DNA from: Dasyornis broadbenti
Lineage: Eukaryota; Chordata; Aves; Passeriformes; Dasyornithidae
DNA length: 64,000 bases
Direction of reading: 5' to 3'
NCBI GenBank assembly: GCA_013397935.1
Contig: VZRN01003448.1
Coordinates: forward strand, 680,147 to 744,146
The stretch's first letter is position 1. Each line of letters begins with the position of its first letter. The notes below the pieces were generated by a model that did no database searches, was not told the origin of the DNA, and saw only the letters and a program-made list of their open reading frames with translations. The translations under genes were made by a program, and so were the position numbers. Below are positions 27,924-42,344 of this stretch, in pieces.

Positions 27924-30900
27924 GCTCAGGTATTTTCTGAACACACTGTCATGAAGGCCCATTGTGGAGATGAGTTTATTGCTTTTGTTGCCTTTCTCAG
28001 TCAGTCCCCTTTAATCTCTTACTCCATTCCTGGTGACAATTTGTGCTGCAGCTGGGAGCCATCACCACAGGACTGCCAGCCACTGCACTTCCAAAGAACA
28101 CCTCCAGCTTCCACACTCCGAAGGGAAATACAGAGCATAGGCTTTAGGAACTGCCCACTGACAATAAAGATGGCACTGCAGTGGACAAGAAATGTACTTC
28201 ACATTGCATAGAGCGGCACTGGAAGCACTTTGGTCACTAAAGGAGGGTTCTATGTCCATTAATGCCCCATCCATTGATAGGGATTATTTTTACTGTATCA
28301 TTGTGTTTTATTTCAGGTCCAATCAGAACAGGGGAAAAATGCAATGTCCAAAGAAAAACCAAAAGAAGAATTAAACCCCAGCACTGCACAACAGTCACCC
28401 CAAGCTGAACCATCCCATACAGTCTGCAGCTTTTTATTTCTGTGATTGCTTTTTACTGTCTCTGTTGGCACAATTACAATTATTTCTACTCCTGTTTTCC
28501 AGTTAGTACCCTTGATAGTGACACTGTGCTAATTAAATCACCTCCAAAATGTATTCAGATTTTACTACTAATACTGAGTCTTTTGGACAGAAACATCTTT
28601 GTTCCATCAGAATTAGTACGTTTTGAGCTCAGTATATACAAGATGCAAATTCCCACGTCCATGTTCCAGGTCAGCTCTATAAAGCACAGCCCTTGGCTTC
28701 TCAGGATTGCAGGGGAAAAGGTCCCAGGCCCTCATGTTGTAAGGGAACAGAACTGGCTGAAAAAACAGTAAGAAACTTATGAAGGAGTTGGAAAACAACA
28801 AGAACAAAATTACCAAACTCAGGGACAACAAATTGAGAGATTTCCAGTAAAATCTTAAAATTAGCATGCTCCTAAGTGATTTCAAAATACCTGTTCTAGG
28901 CTGCTAAGGAGCAATCAAAAGAGGCAATGTTACAAAACACGGATATAGGATTTACACAGACACCACTGTTCACCCTCCAAGAGGGAAATCATTTCTGGAG
29001 GGACCAGGGCATGCAAATGTATGAGCTCTGAGTCCAAAAGCACAGACAGATGTTGCAGACTTGTCATTAAAATCACATGAAGAGTCACTGTTTGCAAAAC
29101 AGTTTCATCCCAGAATCTCTTGACTGATGCTTGAACAGCAGCCCAGTTTGCCAACTGGCACCAGGTTAGGAAGGCCCCTGAGCAAATTGTCATTTGCTGG
29201 TTCTTACAGATGCAGCACACTCCATTCACCCTTCCCCACCCCCAGAGCAAAGGCACAAGTACAAGCTTTCCCTGGAAACAACAGAACCACTTTAGATTTC
29301 ACCCCTTCTCTGTATTTTCTCTGTCTCCCAGGCCACCCTCCCCAGTGAATCCCAGGTTCTGAATGCTTTCCAATATGAGGAAGGCTGTTCCTAACGTGCA
29401 CTGCACCAACTCTCCGTGCTTGAAAGCAGCCTCAGCCTTCCTGCTGCTCTTCCACAGCTTTCTCTGCTTTGCTTTGCCTTTTAGGAGCCAGGCTTTCCAA
29501 AGAGCATTAAAGCTCTCACAGACCCCTGCACACAGCAGCTAAGAAAGATCTGCTGTACTTTATCTCCACCCTGTTCTCCTTCAGAGGCTGAGCTTTTAGG
29601 ATTTTATACACCAGATGGACTCTTGAAACTCCTTTCTGCAGGAGTTCATAATTTATTTTACATAACAGTGTCTGTGTTCAGGTCCCATAGGTGAAAGGAA
29701 ATTATTGTGTGCCCTTTCTAGTTTAGTGGGAAGTTTAAAACTACTTGTGCTTTGCTCTCCACAACCTTCAAGCAATTGTAATACATAAATAGGGCCAGTT
29801 TGATTTGGAAAAGCCACTATCTTGAATACAGTCACTAGGCTTTAGTGATTTGGAAACAAACTATAGGATTAGTCCCAGCTGGGATTTTCTTTTCTTTGAA
29901 TCAAAAAAATGTTCTTTTTTTTCTTTTTTTAATTATTATATGACATCTGTAAGTGACATCAGTATGGCAAAACTACCAAGAGTATAGCTATCCCACAGAT
30001 AAAATATTCAAACTATGACTTTAAAAATTAAAGACATTAGTTGCACTGGAATAATAAGTTTTCTCTGAATCTAATATAATTCCCACTGAAACAGATTTCC
30101 TGAACTGAAAAATATGTAGTTGAACACTATTCCACTTGAAGAAATTTTGAAAGCAATTCTGTAAAAGGAATTTCTCCATAAACCACATTCCTGCTTCATT
30201 AACTCTCATATAGTTACAAAAAATTATAATGTAATTATTAACCTTAACAAAGATGAAAGGGTCTCCACAGAGACCCTACGGTATCAAGAAGTGTAGTAAA
30301 ACCCTGAATACATTTTTTTCATTTAATAGGTTCAATTCCTTGTCAAAGAATTACTACCTGTGCCACAGACACCAAATTACAGCAAACAAATACACTAAAA
30401 GGATGTATGAAGGGAAAAGCCAGAGGATGAAAATACTACAATTAACCTTGCTGTTTAAAAATGAACTTTCCTGGTTTCCACATCACATCCAGAAAAGCTG
30501 TTTTTTTACTGAACGCCCGATCCTTCTTTCTCCCCAAACACCCCACAGGCAAACTGGATCACTCACAGCCATTGGAGGGGCACGACTTGGGCTTTCTGCC
30601 TCGGAGGGTGCAGGCACAGCACCACAGGGAAATGGTGCTCTCAGTAATTGCCCCAGCACAGATGTTCTCTGGGTCTGCAGCAGCACAGCAGCCTCACCTG
30701 CCCAAAGAGAGGCTTGGCTGGCCAAGACACTCTGCAGAAGCCGAATTTCAAACCTCCCTTTGGCCCATTCCCATCCCCTTACCCTGGCAGGGCAGGATGA
30801 AGGAGAAGGCAGGATCAAGAGATCCCTTAGTTAAAGATTCAAAGTCTATCATAACCTAAAAGGAGTAGTAGAAAGTGAACTGAAATGCTGAAGCAGGTGA

Positions 30901-31573
30901 AAAGCCATTTATGATTAATGAGTTTTTTATTTTTCATCTTTCCACAACTTTAATTAAAACACAAAAAAGCAGATATGAAATGCAGGCCTTTACTCTGTGG
31001 CATTAAGATGAAAGCATGCTGCTGCTTTCATTCCCATCCCAGTGCCCCAACACCACACCTCTGCAGTAAGTTTATCTTTCAAAAGCTGTCCTGGGTCACA
31101 TCAGAAAGGTCTGAGTGTGCATCTCCTGTTCCTTGCACTCCGCAGGCTGCCCTGTGCAGCATCTCTGGGCCAGGCAATCTCCTCCTGCTCGCTGGCACTG
31201 CTCCACGTCACAGAGAATATTCACTGGGTCGGCACCAGAAGAGCATTTTGAGTCCAAACTCACATTTGAGAGCCAGCCAGCCAGGACAGACAGCTAATGA
31301 CGACTGCCTCACTTGGAGTCCTGCTCCAGTGAATGCCAAATACTTAATCTCCCGCTGCCACCAGTATTCCCTACATAACCCAATCCATCACGCACCCTCC
31401 GCAGAGCTGAGCATGGACCCTGGGAAAGCAGAAGTGGCTGGAGGAAGCTGCCAGTTTAAGCGGCAGCTGAGCTGCCTGTTGAAGATCTGAAGCCTGGACT
31501 TACACTTCTCAAGTGACAGGCATCTGTCCTAACTCTGTGAATGCAGCTTTTAATTGTTGCAGAGGCTGGCAGG

Positions 31574-31657
31574 CGCGGCAGACGGGAAAATGGCCTGTCC
31601 CCCCAAACACGGAGCCGTACACGGGACGGCGCTGGGAAGCACAGCGTGCCAAGCACG
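31574..31657. other. Intronic CpG cluster (10 CpG in 84 bp)
   Basis: CpGs start at 31574, 31576, 31583, 31610, 31616, 31622, 31627, 31630, 31645 and 31656. The surrounding intron is strongly CpG-poor. The stretch is too short for a classical CpG island and no exon or promoter element is recognised around it. Confidence 0.75.
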
Positions 31658-33783
31658 GAACAGTCAGGGAATTTCCCTGCCAGTTTGAGTTGTTAACCTG
31701 CACACAACAGAGAAAGTGAGTCCTGGGAAAGTGTCCTGCTCCAGGAGGGAGGATCGTCTCTGCTGGAAGCAGAGAACAGCTCCACTTAAAATTCCGGAGG
31801 GAGAAAAAGTGAGCAGGGATTGCCTGGAGACGATGCTCTCCCCACTGCTCCCCTCTTCTGTAACTAGAGACATACAGAACTTACCAACACAGCATATGAG
31901 ATGTGCTAAAAAAGGGAAGGTGAAGTTCCAGAAGGCAAACCTGCAAAACCACTCAGATCCTGTGGCCCATTAGGGCCTAGGGCTGCAAGTGAAACTTCGC
32001 TTTTCCCTATGCAGTCTGTTAGTTCTGGAGAAAGGACACTGGATTGGGAGAGAAAGCCATTTTCGCAATAATCTTCTTATCAATTGTATTACCCCTTGCA
32101 TTTCTTCAATACGAAAAGAAGGAGCACCTTGCTGATACAGGATAATTCCTTTTGTGAACCCAAGGTTTTGGCATTGTACTTTTGTACAGCAACACCTGGG
32201 AGATCTGCATTAAAAAATGTAGGAAAACCACAGTTCCTCAAGGGAGTGTAGACTGCAAATTACTGATGTGCTAATAAGATTCTTTATGTACAAACAGGAA
32301 TAAAGAAATGAAGAATACAGGCAATTTCAGTAGGATACACACAGACAAAATTAAATAACGCTGTGGGAGTAATCCTCTTTAAAATACATACTTTGGGGCA
32401 TTTTATTTCTCTCTGCTTAGTTAAATAAATGAATTGCCTAATAGAAAGTCAGAATTATGTTTTTTTTTTTTTAATTTAACTAATGTTTCATTTTTTTAAA
32501 TTGCTTAAAGAGTCTAATTTTTCCAAAAGTACCTACGCAATCAAATATGCTAGAGCTACAAAAATTCATCCTCATATATTATTTTAGAAAGTTCTCCAGA
32601 TATGAGCTAAAATTTGAAAGCTAAAAATATGAAAAATAAGGCAGGAAATGCTGCTTTTAATTCCACTGAAACATGATATATGCATAGAATTATTCAATGT
32701 ACCTAAAACCTCAAAAAAAATCCAAAAGCCCATTCATGTCTTTTTTTGCTCTGGTTTCTCAGCTCTGATTTTTCATTTAAGTTAATCAAACCTGCTCATA
32801 ATTAATTTTGGCTTTATATTAAGACAATCTACTTCTCTAAGAGCACACAGACTCAGGATACGGATCCTATAAACCCATTTTTAGTTTTAGTGACACAGGG
32901 CAGAAACCTATTTCCAAATTTAAGCAGCACAAACTCTAAAAAGACTTACTTTTACGTCTGAGGAGCATATTTCTCATGTAGAAATTATGATGAGAAAAAG
33001 TTCTATATTGATAACTAAGAGGAGTTTCAGACAAAAAAAAAAAATTATTTGGAAAAAAAAAACAAAGAAAAATCACAATCTGGGGTTAACACCAGACAGA
33101 ATCTGACGCACAACTTCAAGGGGGCAGGTCCACCCAAAACTCTAAAAACCTGAGATGTTCCATCTTGCCGTATCCAAAGTGTTCTCTCTTTCTGCTTTCA
33201 AGTAACATCAATCATTTTCCTGCATTAAACATTAAAAAAGTATAAAAAAAGAAAGACTGATTATGTTGTGGGTTTTTAATCAACGCAAGTGATTTGGGTC
33301 AACCACTGGCATCGGAGAGAAAAAATAAAAGTAACATTATTTACAGTCCCCTTCTTGTGATACTTTTTTCTTTTCATTTCTTTCTGGAAGAAAGAAGATT
33401 AAACCAGGAGTGATTGGGAAATTGATGATACATTTCAAAACTACAGAGGAGTTTTAATTTCTGAACAGATGTTTCAGTCACTGGCTGTTACATAAAATCC
33501 AATGTGTCAACTTGAAGAGCAGCAAGAACTCTCTTCTAAAAAAGGTTTTCTTCTTTTCCATATAATTTCATTTTTTCCCTCTTTGGAACAGCGTAACAAT
33601 GAGTGAGTATCTCTTATTTAATTGCAAGTTTAAAAAGAATGGATACATTTTATACATTACATAAATCAGAGCAAGAGATAAGAGTTTTTCTCTACGAGAA
33701 TTTTTTCCAATTTCCAAGGGCTTGAAAAGATGGAGTTTTCTAATATATAAAGTTCTTAGAAACTATCTGACTTTGACAAAAGA

Positions 33784-33804
33784 TTTTTTTTTTTTTTTTT
33801 TTTT
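33784..33804. repeat. Poly-T tract, 21 bases
   Basis: The longest uninterrupted homopolymer in the window, after AAAAGA. Confidence 0.92.
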
Positions 33805-36800
33805 AAATCCTGGGATTTTTTAGAAGACAAATAACTTTTAATATTGCAAGAAATTCCGTACAGCTCAGCACACTAACCCATGGGCATACGGTCTTTCATA
33901 GCATGCTGCACTTTCCTGGACTCTATATACTTAGAACTGATGCCTGAGCATCCTCCTCCAATTTATTGAAAAAAATAAAACAGATATATTTTTTTTCCCT
34001 TTTAAAAATAAACCCACAAAATAAAAAATCCTACAGTTAAGTACCTGGTATTATTTTCCTAATTATTTTCCACACGTTTTCATCCATTTGTAGCTTCACA
34101 CTATTGCTATTAATAAGCCATAATACCAGCTTAAAAACTCTAGTAAAAGTGCTATACTTTAGATACCAGAGCTTCTATCCATGTGGATGGTTATTTGGTT
34201 ATCCTGTGTGGAGCATTTCCTGTAGAAAATGTATTTTTGGTCCCTCAACCAAGTACTGCAAATCCTGCTCGTGCTTTTTCTCCCTAATGAAGAGCAATTA
34301 AGTTGGTAGAAGGAAGGCATCTTTGGCAGGAGACAGACTTAAAAGGCTTGGAAATACCACTTTTCTGAATTCACAGCCTTGACTTAATGCTGGGCTAAAT
34401 ATTCTTTTCTTTGAGCTCCCTCCCACAATCAGGTTCCTTTTTTCTCTTTTCTCGCCTCGGGAGTATCCTCCCATTTCAGCATCCTGTTGTTTTTACACCT
34501 CCCTTTTATTTTTTGGAGAAAAAAATTTTAAAAAAGGGGAAAAAAACCAGTTGTGCAGTAGTGGGATTTCAACAGCTACTAAGTACATGAAAGCAAAGGA
34601 GCAGCAAGCAAGCAAGAAGCTAAAAATGAAATGGTTTTGGATTTGGCTCCTCAGGATGGGCTGCTGCTGGTGTCGGTTGGAAGAACAGGAGCTTTTCAGG
34701 TGCACAGTGGGGACAGGGAGCCTGGAGCTGCCCTTTCCCCGTGGGGTGCTCGAGGGATGCAGGGGCTCACAGCAGCAAATCCTGGCAGAAGCCCAGGAGG
34801 CAGCTCAGGAGCCCCATACAAGAGACCCAGCTGCTCATTTGCCTGCCTTGTCTGAGCTCAATTTCCCTCTCCCAGTGCAGCGTCACTCTTCTCTGCGGGA
34901 ATGCTGAGACCTTTCCCTGTTCCAGGGCAGTGATCAGCACGGTCAGCAGCCTCGCTAACACACACTTGTTCTTGCAATCAAACTTCCTCCTCACTTGCTC
35001 TGACTTGTCTTGGGATGGACAGGGACTTTATACATTATTTATTAGAATGAAACAGTAACTCCCCAAGGCGTCTCCAAAAATACAGGAGATTAAGGAAACA
35101 GGAGACAAAAACTGGAGGTGCTAAAAGTGCCCTTCAGAAGGAACAGCAGGATCTGTGTTTGTCCGCACAATTGTTCAGAGGGACAAAACTCCTGATGCAT
35201 TTTCCATTCTATTACATAGCTCTGGGATGCAATTTTCTATCTAATTAAGAGATCCAAAAGCACCATGTCAGTGCTTTCAACAGAATTTAGTTCAAACCCA
35301 TTCTTGAACAAAATACCCATCACACCAACTAGCAATACTCTGCCTCCTATGCTGCAATGTAGGGTAAACAATGAGTAGCTAAAATTAACAGCAGAATATC
35401 TACATATGAGTTAAAATTAATGTTTGGTTAACGTGGCACTGTAGCTGCAGATGATGTATTAGAAAGACTATTGTTACAAAAATTCTGTACCGATCAATTT
35501 AAAATAACCTTGTAAAGCTTAATTGCCATCTTACATGAGTAATGAATTGAACAAATGTCAGATCCCAGTAAAAGTGCCTTTTATCATAAATCAGTATTTC
35601 ACATACAATAATTATCCCATTAATGCTGAATGAAATGCTTATTGAGTTTGTTTAGCATGCACTGTGAGCAGTTGAAGTGACCAGGAATACGTAATAATTT
35701 CCTGACAGACATATTAAAGAAGAACAACCAAAAAACCTTTGAAAGGGAAATTATAATTTATAAAAAGGTACTATACAGAAGATAATTTTCAATAGGAGCA
35801 AAATACAGTGTCCTAAATTCTCTTTTAACAGTTTCTGAGTTTACTAAATAAAAAATGCACCAGCAAACTCCAGCATCTTCCTAAAGCAAGAAGGCTCTAT
35901 GTTTCATTTTGGTTTAGTTCTGTCTTATGAGATAAAAAATGGAGCAGTTGCCAATTTATCTAAGTTAAAAAGTCCCAGACTTGCCAAGTATGCTGTGATA
36001 AATAGCTTTAAGTACCTTCTGCTCGTATTTTATTATAGGACATGACAAAGGGATTTGTAGATTAAGTCTTCAACTGTATTTGTGATACTTCACAGAAGAT
36101 AGATAAGAGGGGCACTTAAGAGGTTTAGGGTGAAAAATACAGTTAAAAAGGTAAACAAACAGCAAAACTGTATTTTACATTGAAAATGCCTATGGGTTCA
36201 GAAAAGCCTTTAAAGAAAGCTCAGTGTTGTTGCAACCCCTGAGCAATGCCCTGATTAACTATGATCTTCTTGCTTTCTGAAATACATTTTCTAGATTCTG
36301 TCTACCTGAGGAACCCATGTGTAAGTACACAACTGTCTCAGCCTGGGACACTTGAGGGAAGAAATCCTTTGCTATATGTGAGAGGAAATTAAAACAAACA
36401 CACAAATGACTCCATTAGTCAATCCCCTGCGCTCTGCACAGCGCTGCTGTGACACCCAACGCCCAAACACAGCCTCCCACTGCCACATTGAAGGGCACCA
36501 TCAAAACTGCCACCATCAAAGCTGCCATCTCCCCTTCTCAAGCTCAAATCCGTCACACACTCTTCTTGTGTAGGTTTCAAAGTGAGAACTCCTTTTCACA
36601 TTTTTCTCTCTTTGAGAATCGCTATGGCATGAGTCTTGCCTCTCTTTGAACCAGTTTGCCTGCAGGCCACCACAAACACTGCAACAGCCTCTTCTAACAA
36701 CTTCACGTTGCTGTGACCAGTGAAACAAATCCATGCATCTGTATTTGCCACATTGGAAATTAAAGACTTTCTAGAAAGCTGAGGAAAGCTTACAAGGGTG

Positions 36801-38780
36801 CCTCCTGGTTCATTAGCAATTTATGTGCACCAGTAATAATCATTATCATCAAATCATTAACATAAATCATTACCATTAAATGGTCTTTGCCCTCATCCTC
36901 TAGAGCATGTTAACCGATCCTACATCATGACAGAAAGTTTTCGGAACTCTTTTTCTCTATTTTGCACAATATATCAAGTAGGGCACTTCATGTTGTGAGG
37001 CACCTTTTGGCTGATAGGGAGTGAGTTATTTATCCAAGTGATTATGCAGGTTAATTTACCCTTTACCAGTTACAGACTGCAATGGCTCTCCCACCACCCC
37101 AAGCAGTGGTTCTTACCTGCCAGTTTTAACAACCCCGCGTCCCAGAATGATGAGTCTGGAAGTACATAATGATTGCAAGACAGGAAGAACAATCAATAGT
37201 TTAATTATCAGATTATCCTGTCATCCTCATGACAGAAGCCTGGCACTTGTTACAAAGCCGTCATCCTAACAAACTGCTGTTCCTGAATCAACCCAGATTT
37301 GAAAACCAGTGAAAAAAACCCTCAACGTGTTTATGTAAACATGGAAGGAAATGTAGATGAGAGAGAAACTTGCCAAATATGAAGTCACCACAGGCTCTAC
37401 TTCTGCCTACTATTTCTAGCACTCAACATACTTTGCTCTTCCCTTATATATGTTTAGATCATTTTGAAGCCTGTTTTATTTTACAAGGTAAGTATTGCTT
37501 TAAACTTATGAAGTATGAAATAAAAATACTTACTGCAAAAACATTGGCCAAGTGTGTTACTGATTCGGTTTATTCACATTTCAGAAAAACACACAGAAAA
37601 CTGCCTTAAAGAGCAGCCCTGCAACAGTGCAGGTGAAAGGTCCATTTGAACAGGACCCTGTGCAGGGGATGGAAACAGCACTGCTCCATCTCCTTCTCTG
37701 TCTTGGTTCATAGACTTCAGGGCTCTCCTGGTAGTTATGCTGCTGACTCAGGCTATGGGTACAGGCAATCAAATATTATCTTCCTTAGAACCCCCAAACA
37801 GTGAATTTGTTCAAATAATTAAGTGATTGTGACCTACTTGTAAAATAACTCATCACCAAGAAATAGGGCCATTTTGAAAGCTCTTAGTCTGCTGATTCAA
37901 GCCCAGAAATGTGTGTGCATGTCGATCTTCACCTGAATTATAATCTTTAAAATAAACTTAAAATGCTTTATCTTTTAGCTACATCTCCCATGTGATATCT
38001 GTGACATCTACTGACAGAACTCCACAGAGCTTACATAGATAATATTTTATTGAGTATGAGATTCTTTTCATACAGGTTGATCTTCTCCAGTAGGTATTTA
38101 TCACATGCTGACAAGGCTGATAAACTGATTATACCACTGCTCACAACAAAAGCTGATGATATTCTTTGTTTCACCTCACTGCTAAACAAAAAGTAAAACA
38201 AAAAGGGAAAAACCATCAACCTCTTTTCCTCCCACAGACAACCTGGAAATAATAAAGTATCAAACATTTTTCTTTTATAGATTTCCTTTCTAGATATATA
38301 AATATTCCTTATGTGCCATTTTTGCATTTTAAAATCAAGCTAGTTATTTACTTTTTTTTTTTCTTTTCTACTCATGTTTCCACACACTTCACAGATAAAA
38401 ATCCTTAAGAAATGTGGGGCTAACACATTTCTTATCCTCCCACAAGTTGTGGAACTTCCCAATGTAGAATTAATTTGGGAGAATCTGTGTAAAAAGTCCC
38501 TGGGAGGAGTGTGAAAGTGCTGATTATGTTATGCCAAAGCTAATATTGCGATATACTGGCCGTATTTACATCTATAGCTAACCAACCTTTCCTTCAGGCC
38601 CTTCCTTCCTGGCTGAGTGATTAAAGAATAACATTTGTAACTCGAGAACATTTTTCATGCCATGACTGAAATCGAGCCTATCACCTGCTATGCTGTCCCT
38701 CAAAATATGGGGTGAAGATTCTGCTAAAACAGCAAAATTTGTCCAGTTGACTCACATCAGAAAAACAAACTGTGAAACTC

Positions 38781-39020
38781 AGAACCACAGAATTGCACAA
38801 AATCAATGAGGTTGGAAAAGGCCTCTGAAATCATCGAGTCCAACCTCTGACCAAACACCACCTTGTCAGTCAGACCATGGCACTGCGTGCCACACCCAGG
38901 CTTTCCTTAAACACCTCCAAGGACTCCACAGCCTCCCTGAGCAGCCCATTCCAATGTCCAAGCACCCCTTCTCTGATTAAATTCTTCCTAATGTCCAACC
39001 TAAACCTTCCCACTGCAATC
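38781..39020 (-). mobile_element. CR1 LINE 3' fragment (about 240 bp)
   Basis: The plus strand shows GAGGTTGGAAAAGGCCTCTG, ATCATCGAGTCCAACCTCTG, CTTAAACACCTCCAAGGACT, CCTGAGCAGCCCATTCCAAT and TCTTCCTAATGTCCAACCTA, the reverse complement of the CR1 3' region, so sense is minus. It belongs to the subfamily with CCAAACACCACC / CCATGGCACT spacing. It is truncated near 39020, and the terminal octamers are decayed. Confidence 0.95.
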
Positions 39021-39542
39021 CACTTCAATATGGAAAAATAGTGACCTCTCTCCTGTATTGTAGGTTATACGAAAGGAAAGACAAAATGTAGAAGAGATTC
39101 AAGGTAATGCATGACTGAAATGAGAAACTGCACTACTCAGGAACGAATCAGCCCTAAAAAAATAATTTTATATATAAATACCAAAAAAAGGCGTCAAATT
39201 TAGGACCAAAATCCACATGGATACACAATGTTGATAAAAATCTTGGAGCTAACACAACATGAAGTCAAGCCACACCAAGTGTAAGGCAAAGGCTGTGCAC
39301 CCCAGGCATATCCTGAGGCTCTGACCAAGGATTCAGCTGCCCTTCACCTCCAAAAAACCTCCCTTTGAGCGGGGTCCAGGCAGCATCAGCAACAACTCTT
39401 CCAGGGCTGGAGGTTTTACCCTGTTTTCCACCACTCAAAGCGTGGCCCTGGGGTGAGTGGTTGCCCTGACATGCAAAGGCACTCTGGCCACCAGGCCAAA
39501 CCCACAAAAAGACAGATAGTGGAGCTGTGTCTGCAATTTGCC

Positions 39543-39581
39543 AAAAAAATAAAAAGAAAAAAAAGAAAAAAAAAAGAAAAA
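39543..39581. repeat. A-rich tract with spaced G
   Basis: A-runs interrupted by T or G (AAAAAAAT, AAAAAG, AAAAAAAAG, AAAAAAAAAAG). Confidence 0.82.
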
Positions 39582-41575
39582 TTATGAAAGAACCAAAACT
39601 GCATTACTTTGCAAGAGTTTGCACAGCGTAGCAAAGTTCACAAAACCACCTCTGGAGAGGACAAATCCTTCACAGAAGTAACTGGTGATATCGCAGCACA
39701 AAATGAATTGACTATTAGCCTTCAGCAAATGGGGTATTTATTGTTTTTGAATTGTGCATTAGTGCTCAAGCAACAATGATATTTATACTGCACATCAAAC
39801 CACAAGAGTAGGAAAGCAGTAAGCTAAAACTGAGGGCTTAGATTAGTGATCTTGTGTGCCCTGAGGGAGCACGAGACCTAAACAGATGCACACATAAAGT
39901 AAATACGATGCAATGATACTGGGGAAATAATGCCAACTGACTCAGCAATATGAAAAAGCTACTGTACAGAAATGTCCAATGGATATCAGACTCCAACATA
40001 AAAAGACAGCTTGGGAACTGGAGAGATGTCATTAAAAGAGGGAGCAATCGTGAAACAAGAGCTAGGAACAACTCCAGGAAAAGCACTGGCTAGTTCTTTC
40101 GCAGCACAGTGTCTAGAAAGCAGCACATAAAGCTCCTTGCAGAGCGCTCAACGCGAGCTGGCACACACCAGAACGCCATACCATCATGGTATATTTTTGT
40201 CTCGGGAAGTTCTCCTCAGAGAGCAAGCCGAAACATCAACATATCACTATTAAAAACTCCTGTTATCCTCCTACAGCATTTCAGCTGTAGATATTAACAA
40301 AGATGAAATGCTTATCTGTTCAAATAGAAAGGCAATTTTGACCTTAGTGCATTAGTGTAAAAACAAAATGTGTTGTTTTGATATTTACAAGATGCCAGAA
40401 TTAGCTGCAGTTCATAATCAGCCTCATGGCATCCGTGCTAAAACAGCCTTCCAAAAGTCCCTGTGGAGAGGAGAGAAGGGAAAAAGCAACAAGAAAAAAA
40501 CAGTTACCAGCAGAGGATTTACAAACCAGACTTTAAAAAGACTGAACTGAGCTCTTGAGCTCTGTAGACAAAGGATTCATGAAGCCCAGACTCAGAGCAC
40601 ACTTTGCATTTATAGCAAATCTTTCCCAAGACCAGCTAAAAGCCCATGATTGCCAGAGCGCCTGGGGAGGATGAATCCTGCTATCCAGGTGGCATTGGAG
40701 GTGCCACAGAGATTAGGGAGAAAGAGCTGGTTTGCATAAGCCACATTCCTCCTGATCTGTCTGTACACCCTCACATTGCCGTGGCAAAACACGAGACAGA
40801 GGACTCGTTACTTGGGGATGATGTGGCCATGCAGCAGGGCTGCTGTACAGCCTTCAGTGAGCCACCCCGAGCACGCAGAGCAGACATGCAGAAAAGACTG
40901 GTTTTAACTCATCTCTGAGAACTCAGAAACAAGCAGCAGCAACAGAGATTGCTGCATGGTGCCAGTGACTGTCTGTGCTCTGGGTGGCTGGAGGAGGCCC
41001 TAACACCTACCAGGGAAACCATTCGAGCTGGTGCCAAGCTTTTTTATTAAATATCTCCCAGCAATACACTTGCTACAGCTTCCAAAGATTTCTAATTTTT
41101 ATTTTATTCATTCCTTATTTCAACAGCAAAGATCCTGCGTGCCTTTAGAGGAATATTAATGATGCAGAAGACCCAACCCTGAACCCTGTGAAAGCTATTA
41201 CTGTTCGCTCAGAGTAACTGGGCTGATGCCAGCTCAGTTTATTATAGCGCCTTTGTTTGTTTCCCTGAAAACACGATGCTACAGTGAACCAGGGGATGTT
41301 AATGTATTTCCATGCCATGCTGCATTTGTTTTTATTGCCAGGACTCCGTACTTAATACAGCTGATACCTTCTTCGAGGCTGAGACATCTTAATGAGCTCA
41401 GCACAACCATGCACAGAGGCTACACCAAAGATCACTGCCTCATGAGCAGTTTGCTGCGGAGGGCATGGATCACTTTCCAAATGTTCTGCTGGCTGTAGAC
41501 TAACTAATGCAGCTTTAACAAGCTAAAAACATCCTGCTAAAACGAATCTGTCATTACAAATAAGTAACAATAAAG

Positions 41576-41646
41576 CGGGCACATGGGGTAGCGCGTGCAC
41601 CGAGGCCACGGCATGGCGATGGGAATTAGCTTTGGTACTGGGCACG
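41576..41646. other. Second intronic CpG cluster (7 CpG in 71 bp)
   Basis: CpGs start at 41576, 41592, 41594, 41601, 41609, 41617 and 41645, including GCGCG. No exon is recognised around them. Confidence 0.6.
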
Positions 41647-42344
41647 AAGGGTTTTGCATACACTCTTTTATTCTGGCAATTTCAGTTGCAAAAAAGATCT
41701 TACTATCAACTTGATGCATCTATTTGGTGTAAGGCAAAATCCCTTCAGCAGCTCAGGTTCATTAAATCGTAGCACTAATAAGGCTGTGCCTGGGAAGGAG
41801 CCCTGCCCACCCCTGTGCGCTGGAACACCAGCACCCCGGGCAAACCCTCTGATCTCAGCCTTTAGAAGATCAGACAGTGCCATGCTAGAGTGATGCCAGG
41901 TTAGCCCTGCCCTGCTGACCTGCAGGGCTGCAGATGGACCACGGACATCTCTTTGATGCTCTCCCTGAGGGATGGGGCTCAGTCCCAACCCAGCAGAGCA
42001 GCATAAGATCTGCGTTGAGGCTTAAACCGAACCCATGCACTCTGCCGTTACAGGACTGGAGCTCCTTATACAGGTAGAAGTACGATTGTTACAGAAACAT
42101 GCACACACATGTTAATGAGAAGGTTCCTTTGCACTCCTCTGACGATAGAAAGAAATCTTGAAATTCAAGCACAACTAAAAGTACATCTGACGCAGCATTG
42201 CTCTGCACAGCGAGGAAAACTAACAGAGCTCCAAACCAAAAGAGAGATCCCAACAGACACCCATGCTAAATCCATCTTACATCCAAAAACCTCCTCCTGC
42301 TCTGAGTAACTTTTCACATTGATTTTGCAAGCATTAAAAAGTTG

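Larger units (their letters stand above)
20319..38780. other. Long unique intronic stretch, no gene seen
   Basis: About 18 kb with no CR1 recognised. It holds A/T homopolymers (A17 at 21536-21552, T16 at 24481-24496, T21 at 33784-33804), a CA/TA tract at 25451-25506, a direct repeat at 27865-27923, and a GC-richer zone at about 30500-31900 with a CpG cluster. Two long plus-strand frames in that zone (30253-30834 and 30975-31490) have no recognisable domain. Confidence 0.7.

Noticed and set aside
30253..30834. 193-codon plus-strand open frame, the longest in the window
   Set aside because: It has no recognisable domain and low-complexity, mixed composition. It lies in the GC-richer zone where stops are rarer, overlaps frames in other phases, and runs antisense to LRP1B without splice or promoter evidence.
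30975..31490. 171-codon plus-strand open frame
   Set aside because: Same GC-richer zone, no domain, and several overlapping frames of similar length. It is explained by base composition.
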